A DNA stretch of 64,000 bases. Source: Kingdonia uniflora (lineage: Eukaryota; Streptophyta; Magnoliopsida; Ranunculales; Circaeasteraceae). Where the stretch lies: assembly GCA_014058105.1 (NCBI GenBank), contig JACGCM010000003.1, positions 496,001-560,000 on the forward strand, written 5' to 3'. Shown piece after piece: positions 22,267 through 34,059 of the stretch. Both the position numbers and the translations under genes were made by a program. Each line of letters starts with the position of its first letter. Within the stretch, counting starts at the first letter, position 1. The notes under the pieces were generated by a model, which was not told the DNA's origin, did not search any database, and worked only from the letters and a program-made list of their open reading frames with translations.

Positions 22267-22530
22267 TGCAGACATTTAGAGAATAGATAACAATTATATT
22301 AATTAGAAATTGATAATTACAAAAAGGGGATGCATCTCTATTTAGAGATGATAGAGTATCTCATTGAATTAAAAAGTCTCATAGAGAGAGAAACCTACTA
22401 TTACTAAAAATAAAATATAATCTAGTGTACTCTAGATATTAGCTTGTATATTAACCTTATTTACTTGATATGATAAAACGCGCTTCACCATATTATTCTG
22501 CTCCATAATGTTGCACTATATACTCTAACA
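22267..22530 (-). repeat. Small LTR, minus strand, beside a C11 tract
   Basis: On the minus strand it starts TGTTAGAGTATATAGTGCA and ends TGTCTGCA, with TGATATTAGAACAG beyond, a primer-like site. Just to its right is C11 (22533-22543), a G-run polypurine tract on the minus strand. LTR plus polypurine tract marks it as a 3' LTR of the internal region to the right. Confidence 0.55.
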
Positions 22531-24574
22531 CTCCCCCCCCCCCTCATGTTGATACGTACATATAATGTTTATTTCAGGGTGGATTACAATAATAAAAGGA
22601 AATAGATAGTTTCTTATAAGGTTGTAATCACTCCCTCACTGGAAAGAAAATAAAACTCCCCATAAGACTGATAAAACTTCTTCTAGACATCCTTTTTTAT
22701 AGAAGTAGAAATACTTCAAAGCTTCACACATCTCTTGTGAATCGACAGCAGTAATCCCGACTTGCCATTTTTCTCAAACGTACTTATGAAATTGGCGGCA
22801 CCTACCGACTTACCTATTTTCCCACTCGAGGGTAATATAAATATCTTCAAGAGACACTGAGGTAAAATAAATAGTCGATGAAGATGATCACTTGTGGTAG
22901 TGTAGAGGATAGATAATCAATTAAGGAAAGCAAAAACCACTCAAGGAATAGATAAAAAATTACACTAGAAAGAAAGAACCGCTCAAGAATAGAGAAGTTC
23001 GCTCAAGGAAGAGAAACTCACTTGAGAACTTTAAATAATAATCATGACAGAAGGAATTCAACATCTTTACCCGATTTAAAGAAAGAAATCGTTGTGTGTC
23101 ATAATAGGAATCAATAGAATAGGCTGCATCTATCAATAATAAAAGATCTCATCTTGATTTTGTAACTTATATTTGTCAATGGCGGAAAAGAGATAAGATA
23201 ATCACTAAAAGAAAATATAAAATCATTTAAGGATAAACTGACCTGAGAAGTGGAAAATTACTCAAGAAAGAAAAAGAAAAAAACTCTTGATTGACATGGA
23301 TGGTAGTGTAACAACTTAATCTGATCCAATAAGTAAATCACATCTCGTGATAGGAACCAAATAAAATAAAAGATCGCCTTTTAACAAAGCAAAAAGTTAT
23401 AATCAAATGTAACATCAATAGATAGAGAGAAAAATATATCTGCGAGAGGAATTGAAAGGTATGAAATTCAAGTTTTGAGTTATGATTGGTGAATATGAAT
23501 TGACCAGGGGTATCTTAACATCATCAGTAGTAACAATGACTTTAAATTTTCCTGGTAAAAGCCTCGTTTCATTAAAGCAATCGAAAACTCCAAAAAGTTG
23601 GGTTTTAGGAAGCCCCATAGCCATCCATATTTCTCGGGATCCCAATTTATGTACAAGAAGTTGATCTAGATACTACTTTAGATCATGAATTATAGTGAGT
23701 GCTTAGAAGCCCTTATAAATCTTTAAGATTGGAACCCAACATTAGTGGTTTGGCGAATTTAGCAATGAGTTTAAAGAACAAAAGAAGTTATAAAATAAAG
23801 TTGTGTATCAAAAGGAGAACACATATTGCGAAGACATGAAAAGAAAAGAAAAGAATATATATTACAAGATTTTTTTTCCAAGTAATATGGCGGCTGCTAC
23901 TGGCGAAAGCGAGAAACTGTTACGTTGTCCTCACGAGCACAAATTTTCTTAGATCTTCTTTATCGTTATCTTCACGAGACACCATTACATTGTGTATGTT
24001 GTTGGTTTTATTTCTCAAGTCATTTTCATAGAACTTCTCTATCATTTCCTATCGTGAGATACGATTTCTTTCTTTGAATCGGGAGAAGATATTCAATTCC
24101 TTACACTACAATTATGATTTTCTCAGCCTCAAGTGGATTTCTTTGTCCTCAAGTGAATTATTATTATTTTTTTAGTAAATATTTTTTTTCTCAAATAATA
24201 ATCACAACTTAACATTACCTCGAGTAATCATCTTCATCGGCTAATTCTCTTACCTCAGTATCTCTTCAAGATATTTACATTACCCTCGAATGGGAAAATT
24301 GGCAAGTTGGTTAGTGCCGCCAATTTCACAAGTTTGTATGGGAAAAATGGCAAGTTAGAATGTTGCTGATTCCTACGAGATATGTGAAGCTTTGATGTAT
24401 TTTTGCTACTGCAGAAGAATTATCTAGAAGAAGTTATATTAGCTTTAGAGGAGCCTTTATTTTCATTATAAGTGAGGGAGTGATTGTATCCTTATGAGGG
24501 ATTATCTATTTTACTTTCTTATTGTTATCCACCTTGATATAGACACATTGTGTTCGTATCAACGTGAGGGTAAG
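22531..24574. repeat. Head-to-head inverted repeat of a small non-coding LTR element
   Basis: 22531-22860 is an imperfect reverse complement of about 24240-24574: both have a polypurine tract beside GTATCAAC, AGTGAGGGAGTGAT, and AAAATGGCAAGT...GGCGGCA/GCCGCCAATTT. Outer sides are 3' LTRs facing away from each other (22267-22530 and 24575-24738). The centre near 23880-23960 holds a GC-rich leader-like patch (GGCGGCTGCTACTGGCGAAA) but no LTR. No coding capacity. Confidence 0.55.
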
Positions 24575-24738
24575 TGTTAGAGTATATGTGTGCATCTACA
24601 CATATACTAGTTTAGTTCCATATTCAATAAGAATAGAAGTTGTTTATAGAGCCTCTATTATATAAAGGGAGTCAAATGTGTAATCTAATTTATCAACTTA
24701 AGAATGAATAAACTTTCTCCTCTTATTTTATTTTGACA
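24575..24738 (+). repeat. Small LTR, plus strand
   Basis: TGTTAGAGTATATGTGTGCA to ATTTTGACA, 164 bp, preceded by GTGAGGGTAAG (polypurine tract), so it is a 3' LTR. It carries TATATAAAGGGAGTC. It abuts the next element without a gap. Confidence 0.65.
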
Positions 24739-26345
24739 TGTTGGTGTATAGTGTGTCTTCACATATACTCCTCCTAAAGTTCCATATTGGTTAGTAATAT
24801 AAGTAGTTTACCCTGCTATATAAAGAACAGTAAAGGTTGTAATAATTTATATCTTGAAATATCAATATTTTCCTCACCTTCTTATTTCAAGATGGTATAA
24901 GAGCCTATTTGATCTTGTAGATGACTTAAGGGTTTACGCTTCCGCCGATGGCGGTCTTTGTCGCCGTCAGGCAACTAAAGTATGTTGTCTTTTCTCTTCT
25001 TCTTTTTAATCTTTCAGGCTTTTGGAAAAAAATATAGGTTTGCTTCTTATTTAGCAAAACCTTAACATTATTTTACTTCACAATGACAGCCATGCCACTT
25101 GAAGTTGATCTTACATTATTTCCTTTTTCTACTTTCTTTTCCTCCATCAACTTAGTATGACCTGATTGACTTGTTAAGCTCTCTTTCTATATCTATTATG
25201 GATTCGATTATCTCTTAGTTTTTGTGAAAGACAACTTTTTTGGTACCTATCGTAGGATACGATTTCTCTCCTTAGATCGAATAAAGGCATTAACTGCCTT
25301 CCACCACGATCATGAGATACTTCTTTTCCTCGAGTGATTCATCACTCGAGCAATTTTTATTTCCTAAAGTAATTTTCTCTTTTTCTCTTGTGATTATCTT
25401 CTTCTTTTTTTCGCCTAGTTTATATGCTGTAGTTTAAAATTTGAGGTCTTTTTAAAAGTGAATTGACAAGCCTTTGTGATTTTTATCACTTTCTTTAACG
25501 ATTTCTCTTTGAATCACTATGATTTTTTTACTACTTCTTTCATCACTAATGCGGTTTGGGGTCTATATTCATATCACTAGATGTAATATTTTTATCATAT
25601 TCTATTATGAGCTACGATTTCTTCTATGGACCGGGTGAAGATGTTAAATACCTTCTACCACAATCATCTCTTCTTCGAGTGATTTCTTCCCTAAGTGCTT
25701 CTCTATTACTCGAATGATTCATTCTTCCTCGAGTGATTATCTATTATTTTAGCATTTTTTTTATTTTTCTCTCTCGAGTGCTTATCTCTACATCTAGTGA
25801 TTCTCTCTTTCTTGAGTGATATTCTCTTTTAAAGTCTTTTCACTTTCACCTGCGTATCCCTATTTCCACAGTATTTATTAAAGATATTCATATTATCCTT
25901 ATGTGAGAAAATGGTAAAATCGGTAGCTACCGCTAATTTTATAACTTTTGGTTACAAAACCATATGTCTGGGAAAAATGGCAAGTCAGATATTACTGCCA
26001 CTAATTTCATGGGTGATGTGCAAAGCTTTAAAATGTTTCTGCTGCTGTAAAATGAAAGAATGGAAGAAGGTTTATTAGGGGGAGCTTCAATTTTTTATTA
26101 GTGAATGAGTGATTGTATCTTTGTGAAGGATTATCTATTTGTTCTGTTATTGTCATCCACCTTGATAGGAGCATTTTCGTATCAATGTGATGGGGAGTGT
26201 TGGAGTATATAGTATGCATACACATATACTCCTCCTTTAGTCCCACATTGGTCAATGGTAGAAGTAGTTTAGATAAAAAGCAATAAGGTATGTAATAATT
26301 AGTATCTTAGAATATTAATATTTTCCTCCCCATCTTATTTCAACA
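24739..26345 (+). mobile_element. 1.6-kb non-coding LTR element (SMART/TRIM-like)
   Basis: 5' LTR 24739-24890 and 3' LTR 26198-26345 share TGTTGG, CACATATACTCCTCCT and CTTATTTCAA. The primer site TGGTATAAGAGCC is at 24893 and the polypurine tract GATGGGGAG at about 26189. The ~1.3-kb interior has no frame, but many CTCGAGTGATT-type motifs at 25300-25830. Internal phrases (TATCGTAGGATACGATTTCT) recur at 24050, linking it to the head-to-head pair. No target duplication found. Confidence 0.7.
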
Positions 26346-28159
26346 AAGTGAACTGTGGGTTGCAAATTGTAGTGCTTTAACTTAAAAGACCCATATTCAT
26401 ATTAAATTCCTAGTTATAATAACAATACCCATTATAAGTGCCAACTTGCAGGAATAATGCAGACCTTAAGTTTTTACTTACAGTTAGTATCCGATGAAGG
26501 TGGCAACAGGTCAGGATCTAGTCAGTTCTTATTATTTAGGGACCCAGGCACGGTTTAAGTTGGTCTTATTAAATTCTAGACCTACGAAGGTAGACCTAGA
26601 ACCAGGTAGCTCAAAACTTCTCGGTCGTAGTTGCATCTTTTTATTGAACAATTATTTCCTACTTAAAAAAAAACTAAAACCCCTGCCATAATACGAATCC
26701 AACAGAAGAACCTACCGTTGTAGTGGGCCATTGAGCATATCCTGAGAGAAGGTACCTGATGTAATTAAGTATTTACATCTCGAGTTTGAATGTGATATAT
26801 GTTAGAAGGGTTTCCAAAGAGAATAAAATCTTTAACTTCATAAGAGAGGTCATAACCTAAAATGGAAATTCAAACTTAGAGACAGAAAGAGCCAACAGGG
26901 AAGAAAGTTTATGTCTTACATAGAAACTTGGAAACTTAGAGCATTTGTACTCACTTTGGCAAATTATTATTGTTAAAATTGAGTAATTTTTCTATAAGAA
27001 GTTAACACCTCTTCTTTGCTACATTGGACTACTCAAAAATTACTCACAAAATAATATTGTTTTGTGTAAATAATGTTATATTTCTAACAAACTTTAGTTG
27101 CCACATAAGTGTATATGTAGTAGTAGGGTGACTTGCTTAAGTGGTAGCAAGTCACCCTCATTTTCTCAAACCGATAGTAGGGTCATTTCGCTTAGGTGGC
27201 AACCAGCGAAAAAAAAAAATACCTGACGATTATTTTAGAGACCCACAGGGTAGGTTATTAAAATATTCATGTCGGGCAGTTCTGAACTGCACAACACAAA
27301 ACAACCAATATGGGGATGCTACGTGCCATTTTTTTAATTGGATGAATATGTCGCGCAGTTCATAAGGACGGCAAAAAAATTGTTTGCCCACTCTCTCAAC
27401 ATTTAGTTTTTTTCATGGGGATTTAACTTTGAGGCATTTAGTCAAACACCTTCTTATGTATGCAATATATACTGAAACACCTTTCATCCATTAAATATGC
27501 GCAATACTTGTCTATTTTTGGAAAATCTCTTTAAGGCATTTCATCAAACACTAAGTTATTTATCCAATACTAGGTACTTAATACAAATAACATAAAGTTA
27601 AACATCATCCGAATTAAAGTTAACATGATCCGAATTAAACTTAGCATAATTAACATAAAATATTGTTTAAGCTAGTAGGAAAAATGCATTAAATAAACCT
27701 AGACCTAAGCATGACGACCTCCTTACTTTACGCCCATGTATGAGAATATCGTCTAAAGCACATTGTATCTCTGGCTTTCTCTCGTATCTGATTGACAACT
27801 CAGATAACCTCGTTCCCGTTACTCGGATAATCTCTTACGACCGTCTCAGTTGTTTCTTTATCTCATCTACACGGTCAATATAGTGCCTCAATTCTTCATA
27901 TGCTACATGCCGTATTTTAACATTTTATTGCCATAGCTCATCCATTGTATACCTGGCTGGACATGGTTGTTGAACATCGATGGCTGGGATCGGTATCTAT
28001 CTACGTTCTCAGCCGGTTCTGGCTATATCTATAAAACATCCAATAATTTAGGAATCCGACATCACGTCCATTTTATAGTCTTCTGCCATAGATGATTCAC
28101 CTAAACTTAAAGTTTGTGGCACACGTACATCGGGACTACCTTGATCGCGCCCGAACATC
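26346..28159. other. Unassigned DNA
   Basis: 27130-27165 has a perfect-armed hairpin GGTGACTTGCT...AGCAAGTCACC. A related phrase TAGGGTCATTTCGCTTAGGT follows at 27178. 26939-27080 looks MITE-like. No gene was recognised up to the PMD relic. Confidence 0.35.
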
Positions 28160-28456
28160 CTCATTTTTTACTTCTCTTCACTAAAGTACAACCAATCCTA
28201 GGATTTAGGAGAGCCAGCCTCAAATACTTCACATAACCCACTTCCTCAACGATATAGTGGATTGTATCATAGTACTCGATAACCTTTAATCCCGTGTATA
28301 CATCAGGATCAAAATATAGGAACTCCATAATATTGGTGTGGGGGTGGGGAGATGGGGTTATACGAAACACCATATAGACTCGTGATCTAACGCGTACATC
28401 CTTCTCCTAAATACTAAAGAGTCTCGCTCTTGTACGGGATAGATACAAATGGAACA
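28160..28456 (-). pseudogene. Plant-mobile-domain (PMD) relic, C-terminal side
   Basis: This piece continues, on the minus strand, past the Tat element from the clearer PMD piece at 40528-41450. It reads FRRRMYALDHESIWC, comparable to the Y-R...L-D-L...W-P-Y region that follows the helical core in PMD proteins, then FLYFDPDVYTGLKVIEYYD. A frameshift lies near 28370. Weak on its own; the call rests on position and orientation. Confidence 0.4.
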
Positions 28457-28926
28457 TGTGGTCATGTGATTCCTCTCAGGGACAGCAATGAGTGTATAAT
28501 CATTTTGGGCTTGATACTTCCCACTGGAGGAGGGAACCACTCGACTCTCTTCAGGTTTCTCTCCATCCCCTTGACTTAGCTAGTTGTCTCTAAAAGAAGA
28601 AGAAGAAGAGGCAGAAGAAGAGAATCCCCTTAGGTTACCTCTCTACCTCTACTTATAGGGAAGGTTTTACCTAGGAGTTCCCCTGCTCACGTGCTTTGTG
28701 CAATTCCTAAGATGTTCCTTTAGGGTCGTAGGCCTCTGCATTTCCACGTGGGAAGAGGGGCTAATGGATGGCTCATCATTACTCGTGCTCACATCGGCTC
28801 TATGGTCATTTAGGTGAGTCCCAACCCAAGACCTGCTTGTCATTAGCAGGGAGCTCGGGAGATGGCCTGGCCAGAGAGCACTTCTGTGACCTTCCACCTC
28901 ATGGTTAGCAGGAGCGTGCTCCTACA
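28457..28926 (-). repeat. Tat 3' LTR
   Basis: On the minus strand it starts TGTAGGAGCACGCTCC and ends CATGACCACA. TATA-like CCCTATAAGTAGAGG lies near 28655, then a GAAGAAGAAG-rich transcript leader. Its start is shared with both LARD families. Confidence 0.85.
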
Positions 28927-28945
28927 ATAACCCCCCCCCCCCCCC
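28927..28945 (-). other. Tat polypurine tract, 15-G run
   Basis: The plus strand reads ATAA then C15 (28931-28945), followed by a CA microsatellite. On the minus strand the G run lies four bases before the 3' LTR start. The length may have been extended by slippage. Confidence 0.7.
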
Positions 28946-29166
28946 ACACACACACACACTTACGTCTTGCTCGTAGTGAGGGAGAGTTAAGGTGGTATGG
29001 TCATGGATTCGTCGGTCGTTGTATTGGGAGGTATGTGATATCATGTATGCCAATACCCTGGGAAGGGATAAGAGTAATTATTATTTAAATAAACATGTGG
29101 CGTGAGGTAGCTGCCACTATTGGAGATGTATCACATCATTGTGGTGGGTCCAGTCATTAATGATAA

Positions 29167-29206
29167 CCCCCCCCCCCCCCCCCCCCGTGTACCCTATATA
29201 AGAAGA
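29167..29206 (+). promoter_or_regulatory. C20 tract and TATA-like box, possible promoter of the opposite-strand ORF
   Basis: GATAA then C20 (29167-29186) copies the context of the true polypurine tract, so it may be a duplicate of it. Sixteen bases on, plus strand, is CCCTATATAAGAAG, a good plant TATA box about 950 bp upstream of the plus-strand ORF at 30148. GTTGTGGTCTTGGAGCG and a leader follow. Promoter role is inferred. Confidence 0.4.
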
Positions 29207-30147
29207 CCTACTGTTAAGTAAGAAAAACTTTGGTTGTTCATTGTTTGTAATTGAAGTGAGTTTGAACACTCCTCTTTCTTGTTGTGGTCTTGGAGCGTTG
29301 CCTATGCAGGAAGGTTCTGGTTGGTGCGACGATCTGTTTGGGCCGTGAGTTGTCTTTCATTACACATTGGTATTATCGGTGAGTTCCCTAATCAATTTAC
29401 TTGATTTGTAGGGATGCATATTTGTTTGTTAGTTTTAGCAAGGTTTCTCGCTTAGTATCTATGAACGGTAGGGGTATGATAAAATAGTATGAAAACCAGT
29501 GATGTTATGGCTGCATAATGTTGTGAGACTGTAAAAGTGGCTCAACTGTGATGCCAAGACGAATCATTTACAACATATCGTGGAGTCACAGTTAGGGTGG
29601 CGGCCGCGCAAGGCCAAGTGAGGGCCTCGGGGTAGAAAATCCCTGAGGTGCCCTAGTTGGCTAGGTGGAAATTATACCCTTTGTACTTTAGGTTGAGTCT
29701 GACATTTGTGTTACCTCGTGTTACCCATTCACCCTCTTGAGCGGGTTGTGAGAGATGGTAGACCTGGACTACGGCAAAAGCAAGAAATGTGGCGGCCATG
29801 GCAGCTTCAGTCAAAGAGGGCAAGGCCAGACCAAGGTGTCAGAAGATCATGCGGACCTGTGCTCCTGAGTGGAGGCACTAGCACTATATAGTTCAGAAGT
29901 CTCGAAGCCCAAGATTTTTAAATTACCTACGAGTGGTAACTATTGGTATTGCCATCCAATTTTGGTGACCAGCACCTTTGACTTCGATGATCATTTAAGT
30001 CATAATACTTTTAACACCAAGTGTATGCTGCATATCGTATTAGTATTATAGTTAATGTATTTGTCATGTGTGTTGTTCATGTTATCTGAATATCTGCTCA
30101 TTGTTGTTCAGGTGTGACGCTCTTCAAGGTGTCATAAGAATTCTCAT

Positions 30148-30997
30148 TTGTGCTTAATCGGTCATAGGAATAAGGATTGTCAGGTGTTAACAAAAATTCT
30201 AAATGGTACCTTTGACTCGGACAACTACTGGTCAACACAGAAGTATAGCGAGCCACATTTACGTGCCACGAGTGAAACCGTTTCTGTGCAGAGTATTCAT
30301 AGATACAAATTTGCGGAGAGTGTAGGGATGAAGCCTCGGTTCTTGTCTGCGAGGGGAAAGGAGACGGCCGACTCATCGCAAGCGGTGCCTCTGGTGGCTG
30401 GACATAGCCCTAGTCTTAGGAGTATTAGTGGCTACATAGAAAAGTATGCCCTGGCAGTAAAGCAACAGAAAATTAGGGTGGCAGGTCTTATTAATGAGGA
30501 CCTAGATGTTCTTCTGGGGAGGGAGAAGGAATTACTTTCTCAATCATTCATAGAGGAAGGGACCCACTCGGTGGGTAGTGGAAAGCTATTTGTTGGCGGC
30601 TTGCAAAAGGGGGGAGTACAGAGTACCCTATACAAGGATAAAGAAAAAACTCATTTGGCTGAGGCGCTCGAGGATTCTCGGGCACGACGTGCAGCGGTTG
30701 TAGCAGCTATACGGGTAAGTAAGTACTTGGTCGTGTATGCATATAGTCTCCTTTGATGTTGTCTAAATGGATGTTTGTTGTGACGTACAATGCACCCTCA
30801 CGCTCAAGGCCACATTACTTTGTGGCGAGAATCTGGCCGACCGTAATGCCGAGTTAGAAAAGCAGCTCGGGGAAATGCAGGCCCTTCAGAGGGGACTCAT
30901 GCAGGAGGCCGTACACCGTGACCTAGCAGAGCATGTGGCCAACGTGACCGAGGGGATTGAAGAACGAGTTAAAATGTTGATTGAAGAAAAGTTGTGA
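30148..30997 (+). CDS. Opposite-strand extra ORF of the Tat element, probably spliced
   Basis: A 202-codon frame (30148-30756) runs antisense to the element. Near 30711 it meets GGGTAAGTAAG, a strong plant 5' splice site. A candidate 3' site CTCAAG lies near 30809. Joining there keeps the frame into ADRNAELEKQLGEMQALQRG and IEERVKMLIEEKL, a heptad-like coiled coil ending at 30997. The unspliced frames carry stops, so the intron idea explains the layout. The N-terminal part is Ser/Thr/Lys-rich with no motif I know. Upstream exons are possible: an acceptor-like TTGTTGTTCAG is at 30100. Extra and antisense ORFs after pol have been reported in plant Tat elements; their function is unknown. An in-frame stop after EEKL may be the true end or decay, because coding-like text (GNLEVSHGHLKVMALEKEAS) continues. 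Confidence 0.55.
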
Positions 30998-32559
30998 CTC
31001 GAGGGTAATTTGGAGGTGTCCCATGGACATCTAAAGGTGATGGCATTGGAGAAGGAGGCGAGTGAGCAAATATTCTAGGAATAGCTCGTTGGGGAGAAGT
31101 ATCAGATAGGCTACAGGGTCAGGTGGCAGATCCAGTGGAGGAAAAGGCACGTCTGGAGGAGGAATTTTGCATCTCTACCCAATGATAGGTTACTACACTA
31201 GCTCTGCCGTTGCTCACTCTGCGTCAATCTCAGGACATTCCAAAGCTGTGCCACCTAGGCTATTCTACTCAACAAGGTCTTGTACCCCCCAAAAAGCAAA
31301 TGGACATCACCCCCGAAAAGGAGGCTCGACAGGCTAAGGAGGATACAACAGCCTCGACGGCAGCCTCCCAACCATAAGTGTAATAGTAATGTCATATGGT
31401 AAGGCCCATGGTAGTGAGGAGTAAAGACTTGTGTGAACCTGTGGTGCTCATGGGGACCTTCGTGGCCGTGTACTGTGCAAAACAATATTTTTACTTGTTT
31501 GAGAAACTTAGAAGACGTGTGGTTCCAATAGAATATTATGGATTCCTTGTGTATGCTTGATTGTTTGTCGTGCATGTAGTTGGCAAACAATAGTCTCGTG
31601 GGCACTGAATGTTGGATGTTTGTCTAAGTTTGGCTAGTCCACGTGAGGCGAGGTACTCTGATTATAGGAACGTCTTTTATCATAGACAGTAGTTGGCACG
31701 GGTACTGCGGTCGGTTTTACGACCGGCATCTCAGACTTAGTTTGGATAAACTCCCCCCGAAAGGGTGGACTAGTCATCGTTGGACTAGGGATTGTGGTCG
31801 CAGAGGTTTCCCGTCCCTCGATGTACCGGGGCCTAGTATTGTTGTAGCTGAAGCGCCATGGGAATCATAAATGTTAAGTGGAAGTTACAAGAAATGTTGA
31901 TAGTGTGTGGGGTGACCTTGGGAGAAGTGGAGCAGTATTTAAGGGGCGTAATAATTAGGCAAGGGGCTATTGGATTTCCCATAAAATTATTGAGGCACCT
32001 TCACTTGGGGCCTATAAAAGGGGCTAGAAGTATTTAAAATGTAACCACTGTTTTAAGCTTCACTCTAAGTACCAGGCTTTTACATAAGAAGATGCAGACC
32101 CGATCGCAAACGGGTTTCGAAACACGGGTGGCCATGTGGGTAGAGTTCTATACCGAAATGTATTTTAGGCATCGGGGGATGGCGGGAAAACCACTAGAGC
32201 GGGCGTATGTCGACCCTTCTTCTCATCCAGAGGGGGGGGAGAAAATGTAAGAAAAACGTTGGTTCTGGTATCTTATTTTGCATGACCAAGTGAAGATCTG
32301 GTCTGGCCGTGCAGTAGTCCTGAGGGTCAAGGCCCTTGAGGATGTGAGGGAGGCCAGCGTAGATGGACCAGGCTATGGGAGTTCGGAGAGGCCATGCCCC
32401 TATTGTATGCAACTTATCAATAGCAGTGCCGTATTTTTCATGTTTCCCATTTGTAAATGTTAGTGTGAAAATGGAAGAGAATTTTGTGAGTATGTGTAAT
32501 TACGTATAGAAATCCTCGTATGACTAGGATGCGTTATCGTTTGTGCGATCCTCTAGAGA
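30998..32559. other. Tat 3' non-coding region, middle part
   Basis: 30998-31380 still reads partly like the opposite-strand ORF (Lys/Glu-rich, then SPPKRRLDRLRRIQQPRRQP), with stops. 31400-32559 shows no frame, only GC-richer unique sequence. Confidence 0.45.
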
Positions 32560-33480
32560 TAGTTAGGCGTGAAGTGCCCAACAACATTTTTAGTAGTCCT
32601 CGTAGGACTATGTAGGCTTTGTCGTCTTAACGACCTTAGAGAGGCAGTCAGTCGCGAAGTGCCCAATAACTTTTTTAATAGTCCTCGTAGGACTATGTAG
32701 GCCTTGTCGGCTTAACGACCTTAGAGAGGCAATTAGGCGTAAAGTGCCCAACAACTTTTTAGTAGTCCTCGAAGGATTATGTACTCTTTGTCGTCTTAAT
32801 GGCCATAGATAGGCAGTTAGGCGCGAAGTGCCCAACAACTTTTTTAATAGTCCTCGTAAGACTATATAGGCCTTGTCGGCTTAACGACCTTAGAGAGGCA
32901 ATTAGGTGCAAAGTTCCTAATAACTTTTTAGCAGTCCTCGTAGGACTATGTACATTTTGTTGTCTTAACAACCTTAAAGAGGCAGTTAGGTGCATAATGC
33001 CCAACAACTTTTTTAGTAGTCCTCGTAGGATAATGTAGGCCTTGTCGTCATAACGACCTTAGAGAAGTAGTTAGGTGCGAAGTGGCCAACAACTTTTTTA
33101 GTAGTCCTCGTAGGACTATGTACATTTTATCATCTTAACGAACTTAGAGAGGCAGTTAGGCGTGAAGTGCCCAATAACATTTTAGTAGTCTTCGCAGAAC
33201 TATATAGGGTCCTTGTCGTCGTAACGAGCATAGAGAGGCAATTAGGCGCGAAGTGCTCAACAACTTTTTAGTAGTCCTCGTAGAACTATGTAGGCCTTGT
33301 CATTGTAACGACCTTAGAGAGGTAGTTAGGATCAATGTGCCCAATAACTTTTTAGTAGTCCTTATAGGACTATGTAGGCATTGTCATCGTAACGACCTTA
33401 AAGAGGCAGGCGCGAAGTACCCAACAACTTTTTTAGTAGTCCTCATAGGACTATATACGCTTTGTCATCTTAACAACTTT
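32560..33480 (-). repeat. Tat ~88-bp tandem repeat, about ten units
   Basis: Each unit has AGTCCTCGTAGGACT, an imperfect palindrome, then TGTAGGCCTTGTCGTCTTAAC, ACCTTAGAGAGGCAGTTAGG and GCGAAGTGCCCAACAACTTTT. Two short hairpins per unit are possible. Homologous units, ~88 bp long with the same hairpin cores, form the array in LARD2 (59715-60370) and occur about 1.5 times in LARD1. Confidence 0.88.
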
Positions 33481-33985
33481 TATCTTTGTGAGGATGTCCA
33501 ACTTTGAAGATGCCCCCTGTACGATGAGTGTACTCCTACTTCACAAAGCGACTCTCATCTTTGCGAGGGCATCCTACTTCAAGGATTCCCTTGTTTGGTG
33601 AGTGCACTTCTACTTTAAAAAATAACTCTTGTCTGTGCGAGGACGTCATACTTCAAGGATCCCCTAGTATGGTGAGTACGCTTTTACTTTAAAAAGTAAC
33701 CCTCATCTTTGCAAGGATGTCCTACTTCAAGGATACCACCAGTGTGGTGAGTGTATTTTTTCTTTAAAAAGTGACTCTCATCCCTGCAAGGACGTCCTAC
33801 TTCAAGGACCTCCCAAGTGTGGTAAGCGTGCCTTTTTTTTCACAATGTGACTCTCGCCTTTGTGAGGACGTCCTACTTCAAAGATGCCCCTAGTATGGTG
33901 AGTGTGCTTTTATTTTAAAAAGCGACTCTCGTCTTTGCAGGGACGTTTTATTTCAAGAATCCCCTTAGTATGGTGAGAAGAGTGT
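33481..33985 (-). repeat. Tat ~76-bp tandem repeat, about seven units
   Basis: Units contain CTTTGCGAGGACGTCCTACTT, CAAGGATCCCC, TAGTATGGTGAGTGTGCTT and TTACTTTAAAAAGCGACTCTC. On the element strand this matches the long units of the LARD1 array at 11480-12960. Confidence 0.85.
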
Positions 33986-34059
33986 GGAGTTGGAGGTGAA
34001 AGCATATATTTTGGTAAACTATATGCACGTATCGTATTACTACTAATTCTATTTGCGAA

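Noticed and set aside
32608..33507. Several 60-80-codon frames on both strands
   Set aside because: By-products of the 88-bp Tat repeat; each repeats the same peptide with frame changes.
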